A DNA stretch of 64,000 nucleotides, taken from the NCBI RefSeq assembly GCF_029227915.1, contig NC_079882.1, positions 26,231,001-26,295,000 on the forward strand, read 5' to 3'. Position numbers and translations under genes: made by a program. This DNA is from Hydractinia symbiolongicarpus (Eukaryota; Cnidaria; Hydrozoa; Anthoathecata; Hydractiniidae). Shown one piece after another: positions 34,045 to 46,251 of the stretch. The notes under the pieces were generated by a model. That model did not search any database, was not told where the DNA came from, and saw only the letters and a program-made list of their open reading frames with translations. Positions within the stretch are counted from its first letter, which is position 1. The number at the start of each line of letters is the position of its first letter.

Positions 34045-35519
34045 TGGAGGCGTACGAGAGAGTTTGTGATTGGCTTGAAAATGAGACAGACTGTGACCTT
34101 TATACTCTAAAGGAGCTCCATGAGAAAATGTGTAGTCTTAGCGATGGTGGTGATGTGTACACCATAAAGACTCTTAAGAACAAATTGCAGGAGACGTACA
34201 AAGATCATATTTACTTTTCGCAACTACCGGGACGAGAGAATGTAATTTGCTTCCGAAATATGTCGGATAGAATCATATACGAAATGAAGAAGTCCCAGCA
34301 AACAAAGAAAGATATTATCTTAGCAGCTGCAAAAATTGTCAAGGCGGATATACAGGCAATTGAGAAGAACATAGATTCTTATCCACGTGTAGATGATATT
34401 AAGAATAATAACTGCCTACAATGGATTCCACAGAGTTTGCAGACATTTCTTGATACTTTAATTTCGTCAACCCTGAAAAAGAAAACATTGGGACAATGCA
34501 TAACCCAAGCAGCACGACCAAGGTCATTGATATGTCCATTAATGTTTGGACTTGGAGTTGAACTTGAAAAGACCTTTGGATCGAAATGGCTGATCAATCA
34601 TCTTTCAAGGCTCGGATTATGTGTCTCCTACGACGAGGCCCATAGGTTTAAGATATCTTCAATTGAATCCACCGAAGGAGCAACTGATGATAACAAACCA
34701 GAATTCATACAGTGGGTAGCAGATAATGTAGACCACAACCTTGTCACCTTAACTGGAAAGGGTACATTTCACGGCATGGGAGTTATATCCATTGCACAAC
34801 CAGCAGTGAAGCAACAACACAATCATCGAGTGCCTCGTTTGAGGGAACGAAAGAAAATATCTGAAATGACCAATAGAAAAGGTATCGAGCTTCACCATTT
34901 CCTTGGTTCATCAAACAAGGGTTTATCAAAATTAGTTTTAAAATCCATTCGCGAACTAAACACCAATCCTACATTTTCGAACGAAGTAAACTATAATATT
35001 CTCTGGCATGCTTCATGGTTTTCAAGTTCTTTAGAAAACCCAAGGCCTAATTGGAATGGGTTCATGCAATGTGCGACAAACTGTACTCCACCTGAAGAAA
35101 ATTCAACAGTGACGTTCCTTCCAATCATTGACTTGAATCCTTCTGATGAATCGTGTATCTATTCCACTCTACTGTTTATTATCAATGAAGCCAAATCACT
35201 GAAGATCATGGTACCATGTGTCACCTTCGACCAACCGCTTTGGTTAAAGGCAACAGGAATAATCGAAGATGCAAACCTTCAGATAGTATGTCGTCTAGGC
35301 GGATTCCACACCTTAATGAGTTTCCTTGGTAGTCTTGGGCATGTAATGAAAGGATCTGGTCTGGAAGAATTGTTTTCGCACGTGTATGCAGAACACACTG
35401 TGGTCCACATGATTTCTGGAAAAGCAATTTCAAGAGCATTGCGTGCACATTTTCTTGCTGAGTCTGCATTGGTGACAATACTTACGGAAGAGATTAAACT
35501 TAAAAAATATTTGTCATGA
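34041..35519 (+). CDS. Unidentified 492-aa protein following the Cys/His ORF (ORF 2)
   Basis: Begins ATGATGG at 34041, one base back from the stop of ORF 1, in the -1 frame. The join (...GRPSIHQ / MMEAYERVCDWLE) looks like one ancestral protein split by a single-base change. The first 110 residues are charged and helical (KTLKNKLQETYKDHIYF). The rest has well-conserved-looking stretches: LGLCVSYDEAHRFKISS, VADNVDHNLVTLTGKGTFHG, PIIDLNPSDESCIYSTLLF, VTFDQPLWLKATGIIED and VCRLGGFHTLMSFLGSLGHV. No introns, no membrane spans and no domain I can name. Scattered Asp residues (SYDEAH, NVDHN, TFDQPL) could suit a DDE-like nuclease of a selfish element, but this is a guess. It may end early at 35519. 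Confidence 0.6.
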   Translation: MMEAYERVCDWLENETDCDLYTLKELHEKMCSLSDGGDVYTIKTLKNKLQETYKDHIYFSQLPGRENVICFRNMSDRIIYEMKKSQQTKKDIILAAAKIVKADIQAIEKNIDSYPRVDDIKNNNCLQWIPQSLQTFLDTLISSTLKKKTLGQCITQAARPRSLICPLMFGLGVELEKTFGSKWLINHLSRLGLCVSYDEAHRFKISSIESTEGATDDNKPEFIQWVADNVDHNLVTLTGKGTFHGMGVISIAQPAVKQQHNHRVPRLRERKKISEMTNRKGIELHHFLGSSNKGLSKLVLKSIRELNTNPTFSNEVNYNILWHASWFSSSLENPRPNWNGFMQCATNCTPPEENSTVTFLPIIDLNPSDESCIYSTLLFIINEAKSLKIMVPCVTFDQPLWLKATGIIEDANLQIVCRLGGFHTLMSFLGSLGHVMKGSGLEELFSHVYAEHTVVHMISGKAISRALRAHFLAESALVTILTEEIKLKKYLS

Positions 35520-36803
35520 CTAGCAACAATATTTTTTTCATGTTTTGAGTCCCTTTTTCACAACATACTACGATCTTCGAACGATGGAGTGTGTTCTGAT
35601 AAGATGGCGCCAAATTTAATAAATATACGGACCGGGAACATTCAACAACAAATTGAACGCGCAATATTGTGGTTTTATCTTTATTCACGAATCTATACAT
35701 TCTTTACCTTTTTCCCAAAAAATTGTTCAGTAAGTTAAAAATATGTTCGTCACATGTTGTTCAACATTTTTGCCAAGATCTTCAACTTTATTGTTTAATT
35801 ATTTGGTGTATTGATCCGTGACCAACACAATAAGGAGAAATATATGCTATTGTTTTTTAATTTATCCACCCATTTGGCAAATTTAAAAATACTGTGTTAT
35901 CAATAATTTAGTACTTACAAAGATGTAAAAAACTGGTATTTTTAACAGACTGTTTCTTTGTTGGTCTAGTGCGTTGTCGTTCTCCAAGGTTTAGGTTAAA
36001 ATACCGTTTTTATGTGAGAAACATCAAATTAAAATCTACGAATACGAACTCTACGAATATTTTTAATATCAAAACATTCTTAGTCTTTTTTTCAGGACTT
36101 TTTTTATGATGGCTGTAACATGCAGATTAATTTATTATAGAGCAGCAGACCAAGCCAGTCGGCCTGGTCTTCAAAATCAACACTGCCATTTATACTTTTG
36201 TTCACCAGCCGTGCCGTGTACAGTTCGTATCACCACATTCTGAGCCTAGTTTTTGAGCAACTATTTTCCCATGCGCATAAACCTTAGATCGCTTGCTGTA
36301 GAGTTGTTCTTATTTAAAAATTTCGCTGTGGCTATTAAAATAGAACTGGGTTAAAAGACCTTAAGCGAACGTATTTCAAGAAGTTAGCAATTCGTAATTG
36401 TGCGCTAAAAAGGAATTTAATGACATTTTCTTCAAATGTGTTTCAAGGGCTTTTATGTATGAAACAAGAATTGAAGGCAACCTTCTCCCCAGGGCTCCTT
36501 TCTTTTCTGTCTTTGAGAAAGAGAAAAAGAGCTCTGGAGACGAGGTTGAGAACAAAGGTTGCTGAAGTGGAAACTACATATCTGATGGTGAATCGCGTTT
36601 TTTTTTTAAAAAAAATAAGAAATTCAAAATTCGCCTTAAATAATTTTTTTGAAAGGAGAGTTAGCTACTCAATAATTTTGGCTAAAATTCACTGTCGCGA
36701 AATTGTCAAAAAAATACTTAGGTTATTTGGCGTCAGAACTTACTTATATTCTGCAATAATCTCAATATTTTTAATCCAATAAATAAATCAATACAACCTA
36801 AAT
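35520..36803. other. Intergenic with a short palindromic element
   Basis: AT-rich DNA between the unidentified two-ORF gene and the TMEM272-like gene. The ORF at 36420-36782 is not supported as a gene: its middle is the palindrome at 36477-36548 and its tail is AT noise. Confidence 0.45.
36477..36548. repeat. Short imperfect palindrome of the CAACCTCGTCCCCAG type
   Basis: GCAACCTTCTCCCCAGGGCT (36477-36496) pairs imperfectly with GAGCTCTGGAGACGAGGTTG (36529-36548) around a CTTTCTTTT-type loop. Similar core sequences occur at 47516-47534 (half only) and 55118-55179, so this is a dispersed family, probably MITE-like. Confidence 0.55.
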
Positions 36804-37982
36804 TTACTTTATTTGATTATAGGTTGAACGTCGTTTAAAACAGCAGGAACAACAACAACTAAGAAACGTGCAGACGTACGTCATAATGATGAACCAAAAG
36901 GCGAATTTATACGTCGTTTCGTCGCAATAGTTGTTTCCCGGTACGTAGGATGGCTCGTATTGTCGAAATACCCATACATTGCCGCAAAAAAACCAAGCGA
37001 AGGAGAATAAACTAACTAAGCCAAAGAAGAAAGGGTTAATCCACGATAAGCAATTTCGAAGAGCATTTTCCTCTGGTAGGGCTTTAGTACTTGCACCACA
37101 GACGATCGAAATAGGAACCATTATGAGAGCTGTGATGCCGCTAACAATCAAATAAATTGGAATAAGATCTTGAACAGGACAGTTGTGAATATTATTAGCA
37201 CCTATAAAATAAAAATTGGTTAGTGAGGAAGCTAAACGGAAAAGTGGCTTCTGGGAAACTTGTCATCAGCTAATTTTAGGATGATCTTCTCACGAAATAT
37301 GGAAAAAAGGCCCCAAAATCAGATTACATACCTATAATTAGCATGGCAATTGGTACACCAATGGCTGCAATGATTATAAACGCAGCAAAAACTAAAAAGT
37401 AAAAGGACAGATATACATACTGTAAAACAAGCAACCAACCGTCACAAGTTGGATGGATTTCAACTTTAGGGGTAAAAAGAGGTTATTAAGGGGAAGGGGA
37501 CCTCTATTTTGATTGAAAGGTCCGGGAAGGATGAGCTCTGACTACCATGCAAAGAAATATGTAATCTACACAGCCCGAATCCTACCTACTGATCCGGTTG
37601 CACCAAGTACGTCAACAGCTCCAGATTGAATACCTGTCACAGTTCCTTCTACGCGACCTTAAAAACAAAAACAAAAATATTTTTTAAACTTTTGTGAAAA
37701 ATTAAGCTACAGAAATTTCTTAGCCAACATCCTCATCAGCTAACAAACAAAAACAAATACCTTGACTGCTTTGTTTTTCTGCATCCTAAAAAGTTTCAAC
37801 GTTTTGTTGTTAAAAGATCTAGACACGAATCACGTTCCCTTGGAAACGCTGCGTAAAGAAAACATGCTTGCGTAAGAAATAAAACTCTTACAACGTTAGA
37901 TGACTTATGTATAAAGGCTTGCATAGTAAAGCGAAACACGTTTATTGCAAAAATGAAATAAAAAACTTACATCGGACGACAT
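36804..37982 (-). CDS. TMEM272-like four-pass membrane protein
   Basis: Five exons on the minus strand: 37982-37971 (ATG TCG TCC GAT, then GTAAGT), 37785-37761, 37657-37586, 37391-37332 and 37201-36804. All joins have GT/AG and keep phase, giving 188 aa. Four hydrophobic spans: AFIIIAAIGVPIAMLII, IPIYLIVSGITALIMV, FFFGLVSLFSFAWFFCGNVW and FAFWFIIMTYVCTFLSCC. The 'CP.QDLIPIYLIV' and 'FAWF..GNVWVFR' motifs are those of invertebrate TMEM272-like proteins, whose function is not known. The Cys-rich end (SCCCSCC) could be palmitoylated. The start is the first ATG that fits the chain. The paralogue at 24606-26294 shares the exon plan. Confidence 0.8.
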
Positions 37983-40900
37983 CTTTCTTGTAGTTAATAA
38001 CTAAAAACAATCGAATAAATTTCTGTTTTAAAACATAAAAGATAATTAAGAAATTAAGTGCTTCTGTAATTATAATACCTAGTTTACATTAGGCGGCTCT
38101 TTTTAATAGACACAAGTAAATGGAGGTGTAATCCTAACTTTATAAAAGCCGAAAAAGGTAATAATAATAAAAAAAAAAAAATGGCAAGAGAAGCTAAAAA
38201 TTAATTTCCCGGCTTGAATCTTGAGTTCTTTCCTACCTGGTGAGCAAACGTGCACGAAAACTACAAAATAAACATCTTTTGTATTTCATCCGCTGTTGCA
38301 CCGGTTTTCTCTCTTTTCTCATAAAAATAATGAATTAGAATAACAGATGGTATTTTTCAGCGATTTTAATTTTTTGCTCAAATAAAAATAACGACTATGA
38401 ATGAATAGTGGATAAAGCCACATGGACGCAGATGTTTTATTCTTAAACCTATCGAAGATTTGAAAACAGGATACGAAGTTGAATACAAATCAAATGTTGG
38501 CAATATTGTGATTACATACGTCCTTCTTTTTCCGCAGTATGCATCTTTAATAAAGAAGCTACCTTGGATAAATAATCGTTATCAGAATATTCTCTACTTT
38601 TTCTCCGACTTATGAATTACAAAAAAACAACAAAAACCAAAAAAAAACAAAGCCAACTTGTAGCTTGTTGTCAAACACACATAAAAGAGAGTGAGTTATA
38701 ACTGGGAGGTTAGGGTGTAAACCTATTCAATTTGCCATGACTTTACTTCCGATGGACAGGAAAAGAAAGAAAAATAATTCAACAAACACCAAAAGAAATC
38801 GAAAAAAAAAATAAATAAATAAAGAAAAAGAGAAAAGACTCTAGGATCATTTTAATTGACGAAGAATGGATTTTTGTTTTTTGTACGTAAATTAAAAAAT
38901 AATTTGTTTTAATTGTGTATGGTCTAAATTAACCTAAAATGGAAATAAAAAGATCTTTTTAAACTAAAAAAACTTTCGAATTTCGAGAATGACCCTACAA
39001 TTTCGCGGAAAAAACTTTTGCATTTTGCTGATATGATATCTCCAAATAAATAAAATTTCGGGAAAAGAGGCAAAAAATAAAAACGCGAAAAACGCAAACG
39101 CTTCTGCCCGCGAAAGTTTTAAGTAGCTAATCAGTTCACGAGTTTCATATTCGCATCCATTAAAACAAGATTTCTGTACAAACCTACGTTCTCAGCAGCT
39201 AAGCATAAAAATATGATCTAATCGGTCTGGTCTTCCCTTAAACGAACTCAACTGTTGTGTATAAACTAAATATAAATAAACCTCCATATTTCTAATATAT
39301 AAAAATCGTGAAAAAACTCTCAGGGTACATACATATGTTAGGCTGAGTTTTGATTAACCTACCTATGTGCCATTGGATGCAGCACAAACAACGGGTAAGC
39401 GCAACATTCAATAAATTTTAGTTAAGTTAAATAAATAAAAATTTTTTGAAACTTAGGCTTTGTTTGAATCTTGAGTGCAGATGATTTCGAAAAGAAGCTG
39501 TTTTGAACTAGTTGCCTTCGTGTTTAAGTTATTTAAAAAGGAAACACCTTTGTTGTTGCAAGGGAAGATCAGCATTTAGAAGACGGCGACGAATCCGTAA
39601 GAAGTAGGAGAAAACTTAATGTTTAAAGCCTCGCCCCCATCTCTGTACATAGCCTCATACCCCGTGTAAAAGTCTGCCTGAAAATACTTATGAGCCTATA
39701 TAGCTTTAGGACTTAGATTCCGGTCTCACAGTATTATACCGAAGCGGTTTAGCCTGAGACTAGTTTAGCAAAGCAAGGCTGGTCTCAGAAAGTCCACGCG
39801 TTTACAAGAAACATGTGGCTCAGATTATAGGTAATATAAACAGCTTATTTGCAAAATATTTAAAAGTAAAAAAGTAAATTGACAAACAAAACAATCTGAT
39901 GTTATAATATCGGAGAATAGGCATCCGGGCTAAACCCCAAAAGGTGTTTTTTTTAAAAATAGTGTAATTTATGAAATTACAAAATTACAAATTTTTGCCC
40001 AGGACATTTGCCTCATATTTTTCAAACATTTTCAAAGTAAATTCCAAGTTCTTCAGGACTAAATCGGGAATATTTTGCGAATAATATGTTATTGTTTATA
40101 AAATATCATCTGCTAACACGGGATCGACTTTCGAGCAAAAAATCAAAATTAAACTTCATTTAAAAACCAAGATAACATTTTGAAATAAGTAAAGATGAAA
40201 TAAAAACGTTGCAATAAAATACAAACATATACCTTGAGATGATTAATGAATGTTGGATAAATTTTGCTGGATTCACTTTTAGAGAAAAATGCGCAAGAAA
40301 TAAAAAAAGAAGAATTTTTTCCTTGTTTTTGCGGATTATAATTTGCAAATCGAATTTTTTTTTGCGGGATTATTTTGGCAAATTGAGACAAAGTGGTACA
40401 CAAATTAAGCATGCCCGATTAATTCAGCATAAATTAATCCTCTTAATGGTGTATCTATTAAAAAAAATAAAAATAGATATAAAAAATAAAAGCGAGTGCA
40501 AACAAGTAGCGAAAACTTTGAATTACTAAACACTTTATTTTTGTCAACGCCAAAAATGAAAGATTCTTTATAACATCTACAAATTACAACAAATAACCCT
40601 TTAATCCGAAATCTTTAAAATATGATTTTGACATCTACAATAAATAAATAAAAAAGTAATTTAAAATACAATTATTATGAACAAAATAAGCAACTGAGAA
40701 CGACTGATTTTTAAGGACTTATCCAGAAAATTTTAGAAAAATTAAGAAATTCCTGGATTTTGCAGAATCTGTGGGAAATCTGTATTTGAGAGGCTGCTGT
40801 AGATGTCATTTGAATTACACGGCTATAAACGAACCTAATCGATTGGCCATCGAAAATCTGATAAAAGAAATTGCGCGAGAAATCATTGCGATGTTGTGTT

Positions 40901-41043
40901 TTCGCAAAATTAAATTCACGGTAACAGGGTGCTTTCGATAAATAACGACTTTTAATATCTTATATTTCCTAAATGTTTATAAAAAATAATTTGCAGATAA
41001 AAATTTGATTCGCTAAAATTCCATACACCTAAAACATATTTCT
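37983..41043. other. Intergenic, nothing recognised
   Basis: Three kilobases of AT-rich DNA between the TMEM272-like gene and the 3' end of PIGN. ORFs at 40149-40529 on both strands are Phe/Ile/Lys-rich noise. A promoter for the TMEM272-like gene is expected just above 37982, but no clear element was seen. Confidence 0.45.
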
Positions 41044-44000
41044 TTATAACGAATGAAACTTTACATTCTCATTTTCAATACGTCCACTAATAAAATAAGA
41101 AAGTTCGTAAGCTGGAAGCAAAAACACAATAAAAATTAAAGTGATTACAAAATGGCTTAAGCTTTGACCGATATCTAACCAGCTTCCTTCGTCTTTAACC
41201 ATAAAGAAAAAATTAATTGCCATAATATCAGTCAAAAGCAATATGATGGAGAATAAACCTCGCATTGGTAATCGAGTCAATGATTGCAGCGAGCGAAAAA
41301 AGTAGGTCACCACAAGAAACGGTATCAACACTTTTACACCAAGTATAAAACCTTGGATCCATGGATTGAATATCGTTTTGAAGCAATACGTGGTTGCAAT
41401 GTCAAACGAATTAATACTTGCGATGTTACCTGTCCCGAAGAACGCCAAAAAAATAAAGTAAATAAACATAAAAGAGACACGCAGATGATCAGTGGATAAA
41501 ATGTCAACAGTTGTCTTGCTTGCCCAACTTTTTTTGCCAGCCTCACTCGATAGAATGTTCACTTCCAAGAAAATCCACAAACTTAACTGCACTGTCAGAA
41601 CCAATAAAAATAGAGCGTCATACGATATTGCCGTCAAAATATATACGGAAAACAACGACAAACTGACGGCTAATAGACGGATAATTGATTTTGAGTTCAC
41701 CAAGAAACCGAGGCATGGCGATACCAGTAAAAATACCCAACTACATATTTGATTGACAAGTGGTAAACCGTCCCCATGTTGTACATGCTTCACTGAGTTC
41801 ATTTTTAAAACGAGGCTAAGCACTAACATTCCTGTTAATAGCGATACGATGGATGTATCACGTGATTTTACTAACAAGCTGTATATAACACCGATGGTCG
41901 AGGCTATAAAGCCAGCTAAAAGAACTAAAAAGTAGTTCTCCTCCCTAGTGACGACCGGTAACAGCGGGAAAATTGATATAATTAAACTAATAACAGTCCA
42001 AGCAATATAAGAAATTTTATGCATTATACTCCACGGAGAAGAGTTTGTTACTATTTTATACCACGGCAACATGCTTAAACATAATGAAATCACAGAAAGT
42101 GCTCCCCTGTTGAAGAAAGCCACTACAATGATTTCCGTTCCGGCGAGACAGCATAAAACTTGAAAATAAAATAAGAGATTTGACTTCTTTAATATGGCGA
42201 CAATGCTTCGAATTCTGCTTCCTCCTCCGTTAATCACTCTTTCGCACATAATCAAAGGTATTAAGGTGTACACAATATCTGCAAGATCTGCAGATTTGAA
42301 CCAGTAAACAAAACAGATGATTGAGAGAGTAACATAATAGACGTAAGTGGAGTTGTTACACCTTGAATGAGATAGTTTCTCTTTAAAAACAGTCGTGTGA
42401 TACTCCAATATATTCATCAAAACATATAAAATCCATGCTACAAATCCAATGTTAACCATAACACTTAAAAATAATCTGTTATACTGATGGTAATACTGCA
42501 CACCCTCCAACGCAGACGTTATCAATTCTTCGCATTTAGTAATGGCGATTGAGTAGTCCTTTTGATCAATCATATCTGATATATACGCTAGTTTCGTCCT
42601 AACTACAAAAATGAAAGAAGATTCACAGTTTGAAATAAAAGATTGACAAACAAAATTGACAAACATCATTCATAAATTTTCTATTTTCTTTGACTTTTCC
42701 AAAATGGAAAAGTAAATCTCGCAGACTCATGATACACAACAAAATTCCCAGAATTTTTCTTGACTGGAAAATTTAATCATTCATTGCCTGACATTTTCAT
42801 GTAATTCTGAAATTCTCTGACCTAATCAAGTTTAATCATTGTCTTTGAAAGGAAAAAACTTACCGCTGCTATCAGCAAATCCTGAATACGTTTTAAAGAA
42901 AAACGAAGAATGCTGTGCCTTTCTCTCATGAGCATGATATTGTTCTATTATTTGTTTAGCATTAGCTAACATTCCATCAGCTTTACTCTTCTCACTTATG
43001 TTCAAAATTTTGTATGGTAAGATACCAACTGAATTTACAGGAATACTAGTACCTAAAGAAAAATACTAAATGTGTACGTTCAAACACAAAATTTATTTTT
43101 ATGTGGACATTTTCATTTCTTATAAGAGCTCTGGAGACAAAAATTAAGATCAGCTACCTATCAAAAAAGACATCAGTGGTGCTATATCAACCTGTTTAAT
43201 ATCATAACGTTCCATATCTTCTAAACCCCACACAGTACTCTGCAGATCATTATTTATGTTGTGCTTTCTGGATGATTTCTTTACACCAGCTCCCCATGCT
43301 ATAAACGGTGTCTCAGTTTCACTCTGTAGACCTGTACCATGCGCACCCCAAGGTGTCATGCCATGATCGGATGTCACTATATATGAAGTTTTGTTATCGT
43401 TATCATAAAAACCACTGATTAAGTTGCTGATTTTTTTAATCTCTCTGTCAACTAGAGCCAGGTTTGCGATGTACTCTTCTGAGTCAGGTTTTTTCACATG
43501 CCCAATAGTATCGGTTCCTATAAAAATATATAAACAAAAATGGCCTATTTATTGGTTCATATTTCAATCAAAGATATAAAACACACATCCTCACCTAATA
43601 AATGAAGGAAAAATACGATCTTGTCATTATGAAGTTGTGAATATAATTTATCGTTCTTATTTGCCTTCGAGAAAAACTCTTCAACATGTTGGAAAACCCA
43701 TTTATCTAATTTTGATGGATCTTTATCTCCAAAATCTATTTTGCTAGCATCATATGAATGGGAAACAATGTGCATAGAATCTTTATCGAATATACGCAGA
43801 ATGTCTGGGCTTCCCCAACACCATGTTCTTGTTGATTGATTAAATACAGAATCAAAATCTACAGGATTATCCTTCCAACCTGCAGTAAAAAGAATATTAA
43901 GTACAGAAAATAAATATTTATGAAAGAAAAAAATGTGGAATCTTAGAAGTTTATATGAAACCTAAGTGACATAAAGATGAAGTAAAATTCCACACTGCAG

Positions 44001-46251
44001 TGAACAGTATGACTGTTTGCATGTCTCACTTTGGGATGAATTTAATTTCAGGGGGTGGCCCAAAAGGGCAGAATCTCCTTTGTTTGTCACTTTAAATAAG
44101 CATGCACACCGTTTGAGAACTGCATTTCACATTGAGGTGAACTGTTTACATGAAAATCTAGCACCGGTTTGAAATTGCACCTTAGTAAATTTTAATAAAG
44201 TGAAACATCACCCGAAGTAATCTTCCTTTCGCTTAAAGTGATAAAAAATCATGTAAACGAATATAATGTGGACGTAAGTGATTCAAACTGATTTAAATTC
44301 ACTTCAAATCTTATGTAAAGTTGTATATTTGCAAATACTTTAAGAATTATATATTTGCAAACCTCAAGGATTGTGTAAAATGCAGAATAACGAATTCTGT
44401 GTAGTTGCTATGCCCCGTTTGTGGTTCCAGCAACTTAATTTCTGCTTGAGCAACAAAATCCAACCTCAAAACCTCAAATTTTTCGACATTTTTGATATAT
44501 GTACGAAAAATGAGTCCTCTTTTAAGATTTTAGTCATTTTGATTACAAGCATAAATAATGACATCCAGAAAAGTATGAGTGTTTGGTTTAGGCAGCAAAA
44601 TGCCGCCTCACTATTTCTTATTTCCAATGTTTGGCTAAAAGCACAATGTGAATAATGAAATGCAAGGTATAGCTTTTAAGTTAAAGCAGATGTGACCATG
44701 AAGAGGCAAAAAAAGGGCACAAAATAAAAAGGCAGTGCATTGGTAGTGGACAAAAAAGTTGTTTATAAACATAAAATATTTATCAAATAATAAAGTAAAA
44801 ACGACATTCATTTTTTTAACTTATGCCAAAAACGCAAATATGTGCCCTTTGCAATTCTATTCAGCTTCAGTTATAAAATTTATTTCTAGTTTCGTTACAG
44901 AAAAAACGTAACATAGTAACCAAGTTACAGATCCTAAGTTATTGGATCATCAGCAAAAACTTGAGTGGTTTGGGAGCAGCAAACAAGTCTGTATGAACTG
45001 TGTGTTATCTGTATGAACTTTTTTTGCTACTTTCTGAAAATATTGCAAAAAATCATTTGATTGAAAATAGCCTATTGGAGGAAAGATGGGCTTCAACATG
45101 ACTTGTTATCAAATCAAAGAAATTCATCATTTAAAAACGGGCTTTGCTATAGCAATTTGTCGGAAAAAAAACTTATTTTGAAAAAAAAGGCCACTACAAT
45201 TTATGTGTCCTGCAGCTTTTTTTAGTGTCTGTTTTTTTAATTTTGGGCATTAATTGAGATCTTTACGAGTTTTTTCGGCTGAATCCTTTTTATTTTTTAA
45301 AACACCAAACTCGCCAATAAAACGCCCGCAAATTTTATTGTGTATGCAGCTTATCGGCACCCTCGTCCTAGAAATTGGTAAATACTACACACATACAAGT
45401 AAATGAATGCTGCTAATCACAGTAGAGAAGTTTTTTACCATAATTGGACTTTCTTCACCTGAAGTCTGCATTTTATTGCCTGTCGATTTTTCAGATTTTT
45501 TCTGCACATGCACAAAGAATACATACACAACCATTAACTATAGACGACTTTCATTGTGATCTGTGTTCTTTATGATCCCCAGACCTCTTATGCAAAAATC
45601 GACAGGCAAAATAATGCAGCAGGCAAAATAATGCAGCAGGTAAGTCGTTGACCAGTCCATTTTAAACTTTATTTTCAGTTAGAGGCATCTTTTGATCTTG
45701 AAATTAGAATAGTTTGCATCTACTTTAGATTTAGATCATATTTCAGTAAAAAGATACTAGTAGCCACAGTACAAAAGTTTTTAACCATAATTTTACTTTC
45801 TTCACCCAAGGTCTGCATTTTTACCTGTTGATTTTTGTAATTATTTCCGCGCATGTGCAAGAATCCCGTAAAAACGTAAACATTGAAAACCATCTATACC
45901 ATTAGTTATAGCTGAAACATCCTCATACGTTCCAGCAATGAGTGATACATGACCAACTCTTGATTCTGTTGGAACTCTAGTATGTGATACTCCCCAGACG
46001 CCCTTATCTTTTATCACTGATCTCAAAAACTTGGTATTTTCTTCATACTTTCTATGAAAAGCCTTTTCAGCCTGAAGCCCATCAGTTATGATAAGTACCA
46101 ATCGTTTTGCAGGGGTTTCAGTTGCATGAGCAACCTTTTTTAAACCTGGTATTATAGGTGATTTAAAATATATATGAAAAACCGATGAGAGATAAAATAT
46201 ATGCACGAAAATTCCAAGAAAAAGAAACCAGCCACTACTTTCATGCGCCAT
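41044..46251 (-). CDS. PIGN: GPI ethanolamine phosphate transferase 1
   Basis: Adds ethanolamine phosphate to the first mannose of GPI anchors in the ER membrane. Five minus-strand exons: 46251-45900, 43879-43595, 43517-43158, 43052-42864 and 42602-41044. All have GT/AG ends and matching phase, total 914 aa (human about 930). Residues 8-26 form the N-terminal signal anchor. The luminal alkaline-phosphatase-like domain has IITDG (D57), the nucleophile T95 in VPTESR, GTDTIGH (D215, H219) and TSDHGM (D263, H264). The last exon encodes the multi-span C-terminal PigN domain with FFGTGNIASINSFD, MAINFFFMVKDEGSWLDIG. The ATG at 46251 (MAHESS) was chosen because the signal anchor follows; 37 more codons are open upstream. 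Vertebrate PIGN has many more exons, so introns were lost here or gained there. Confidence 0.95.
43880..45899 (-). other. First intron of PIGN with an internal partial duplication
   Basis: About 2 kb. The stretch 45415-45555 resembles 45765-45915: both have ACCATAATT, ACTTTCTTCACC, GTCTGCATTTT, CCTGT-GATTTTT, GCGCATGTGCA-like and CCATTA-TATAG segments in order. The second copy runs across the donor site into exon 1, so the first copy includes a decayed image of the exon end. Between them, 45600-45640 has a GACAGGCAAAATAATGCAGC tandem doublet. Nothing codes here. Confidence 0.55.

Noticed and set aside
36420-36782. 120-codon plus-strand ORF
   Set aside because: Its middle is a dispersed palindrome and the remainder is AT-rich noise.
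40149-40529. ORFs on both strands upstream of PIGN's 3' end
   Set aside because: Overlap each other antisense and consist of Phe/Ile/Lys runs.
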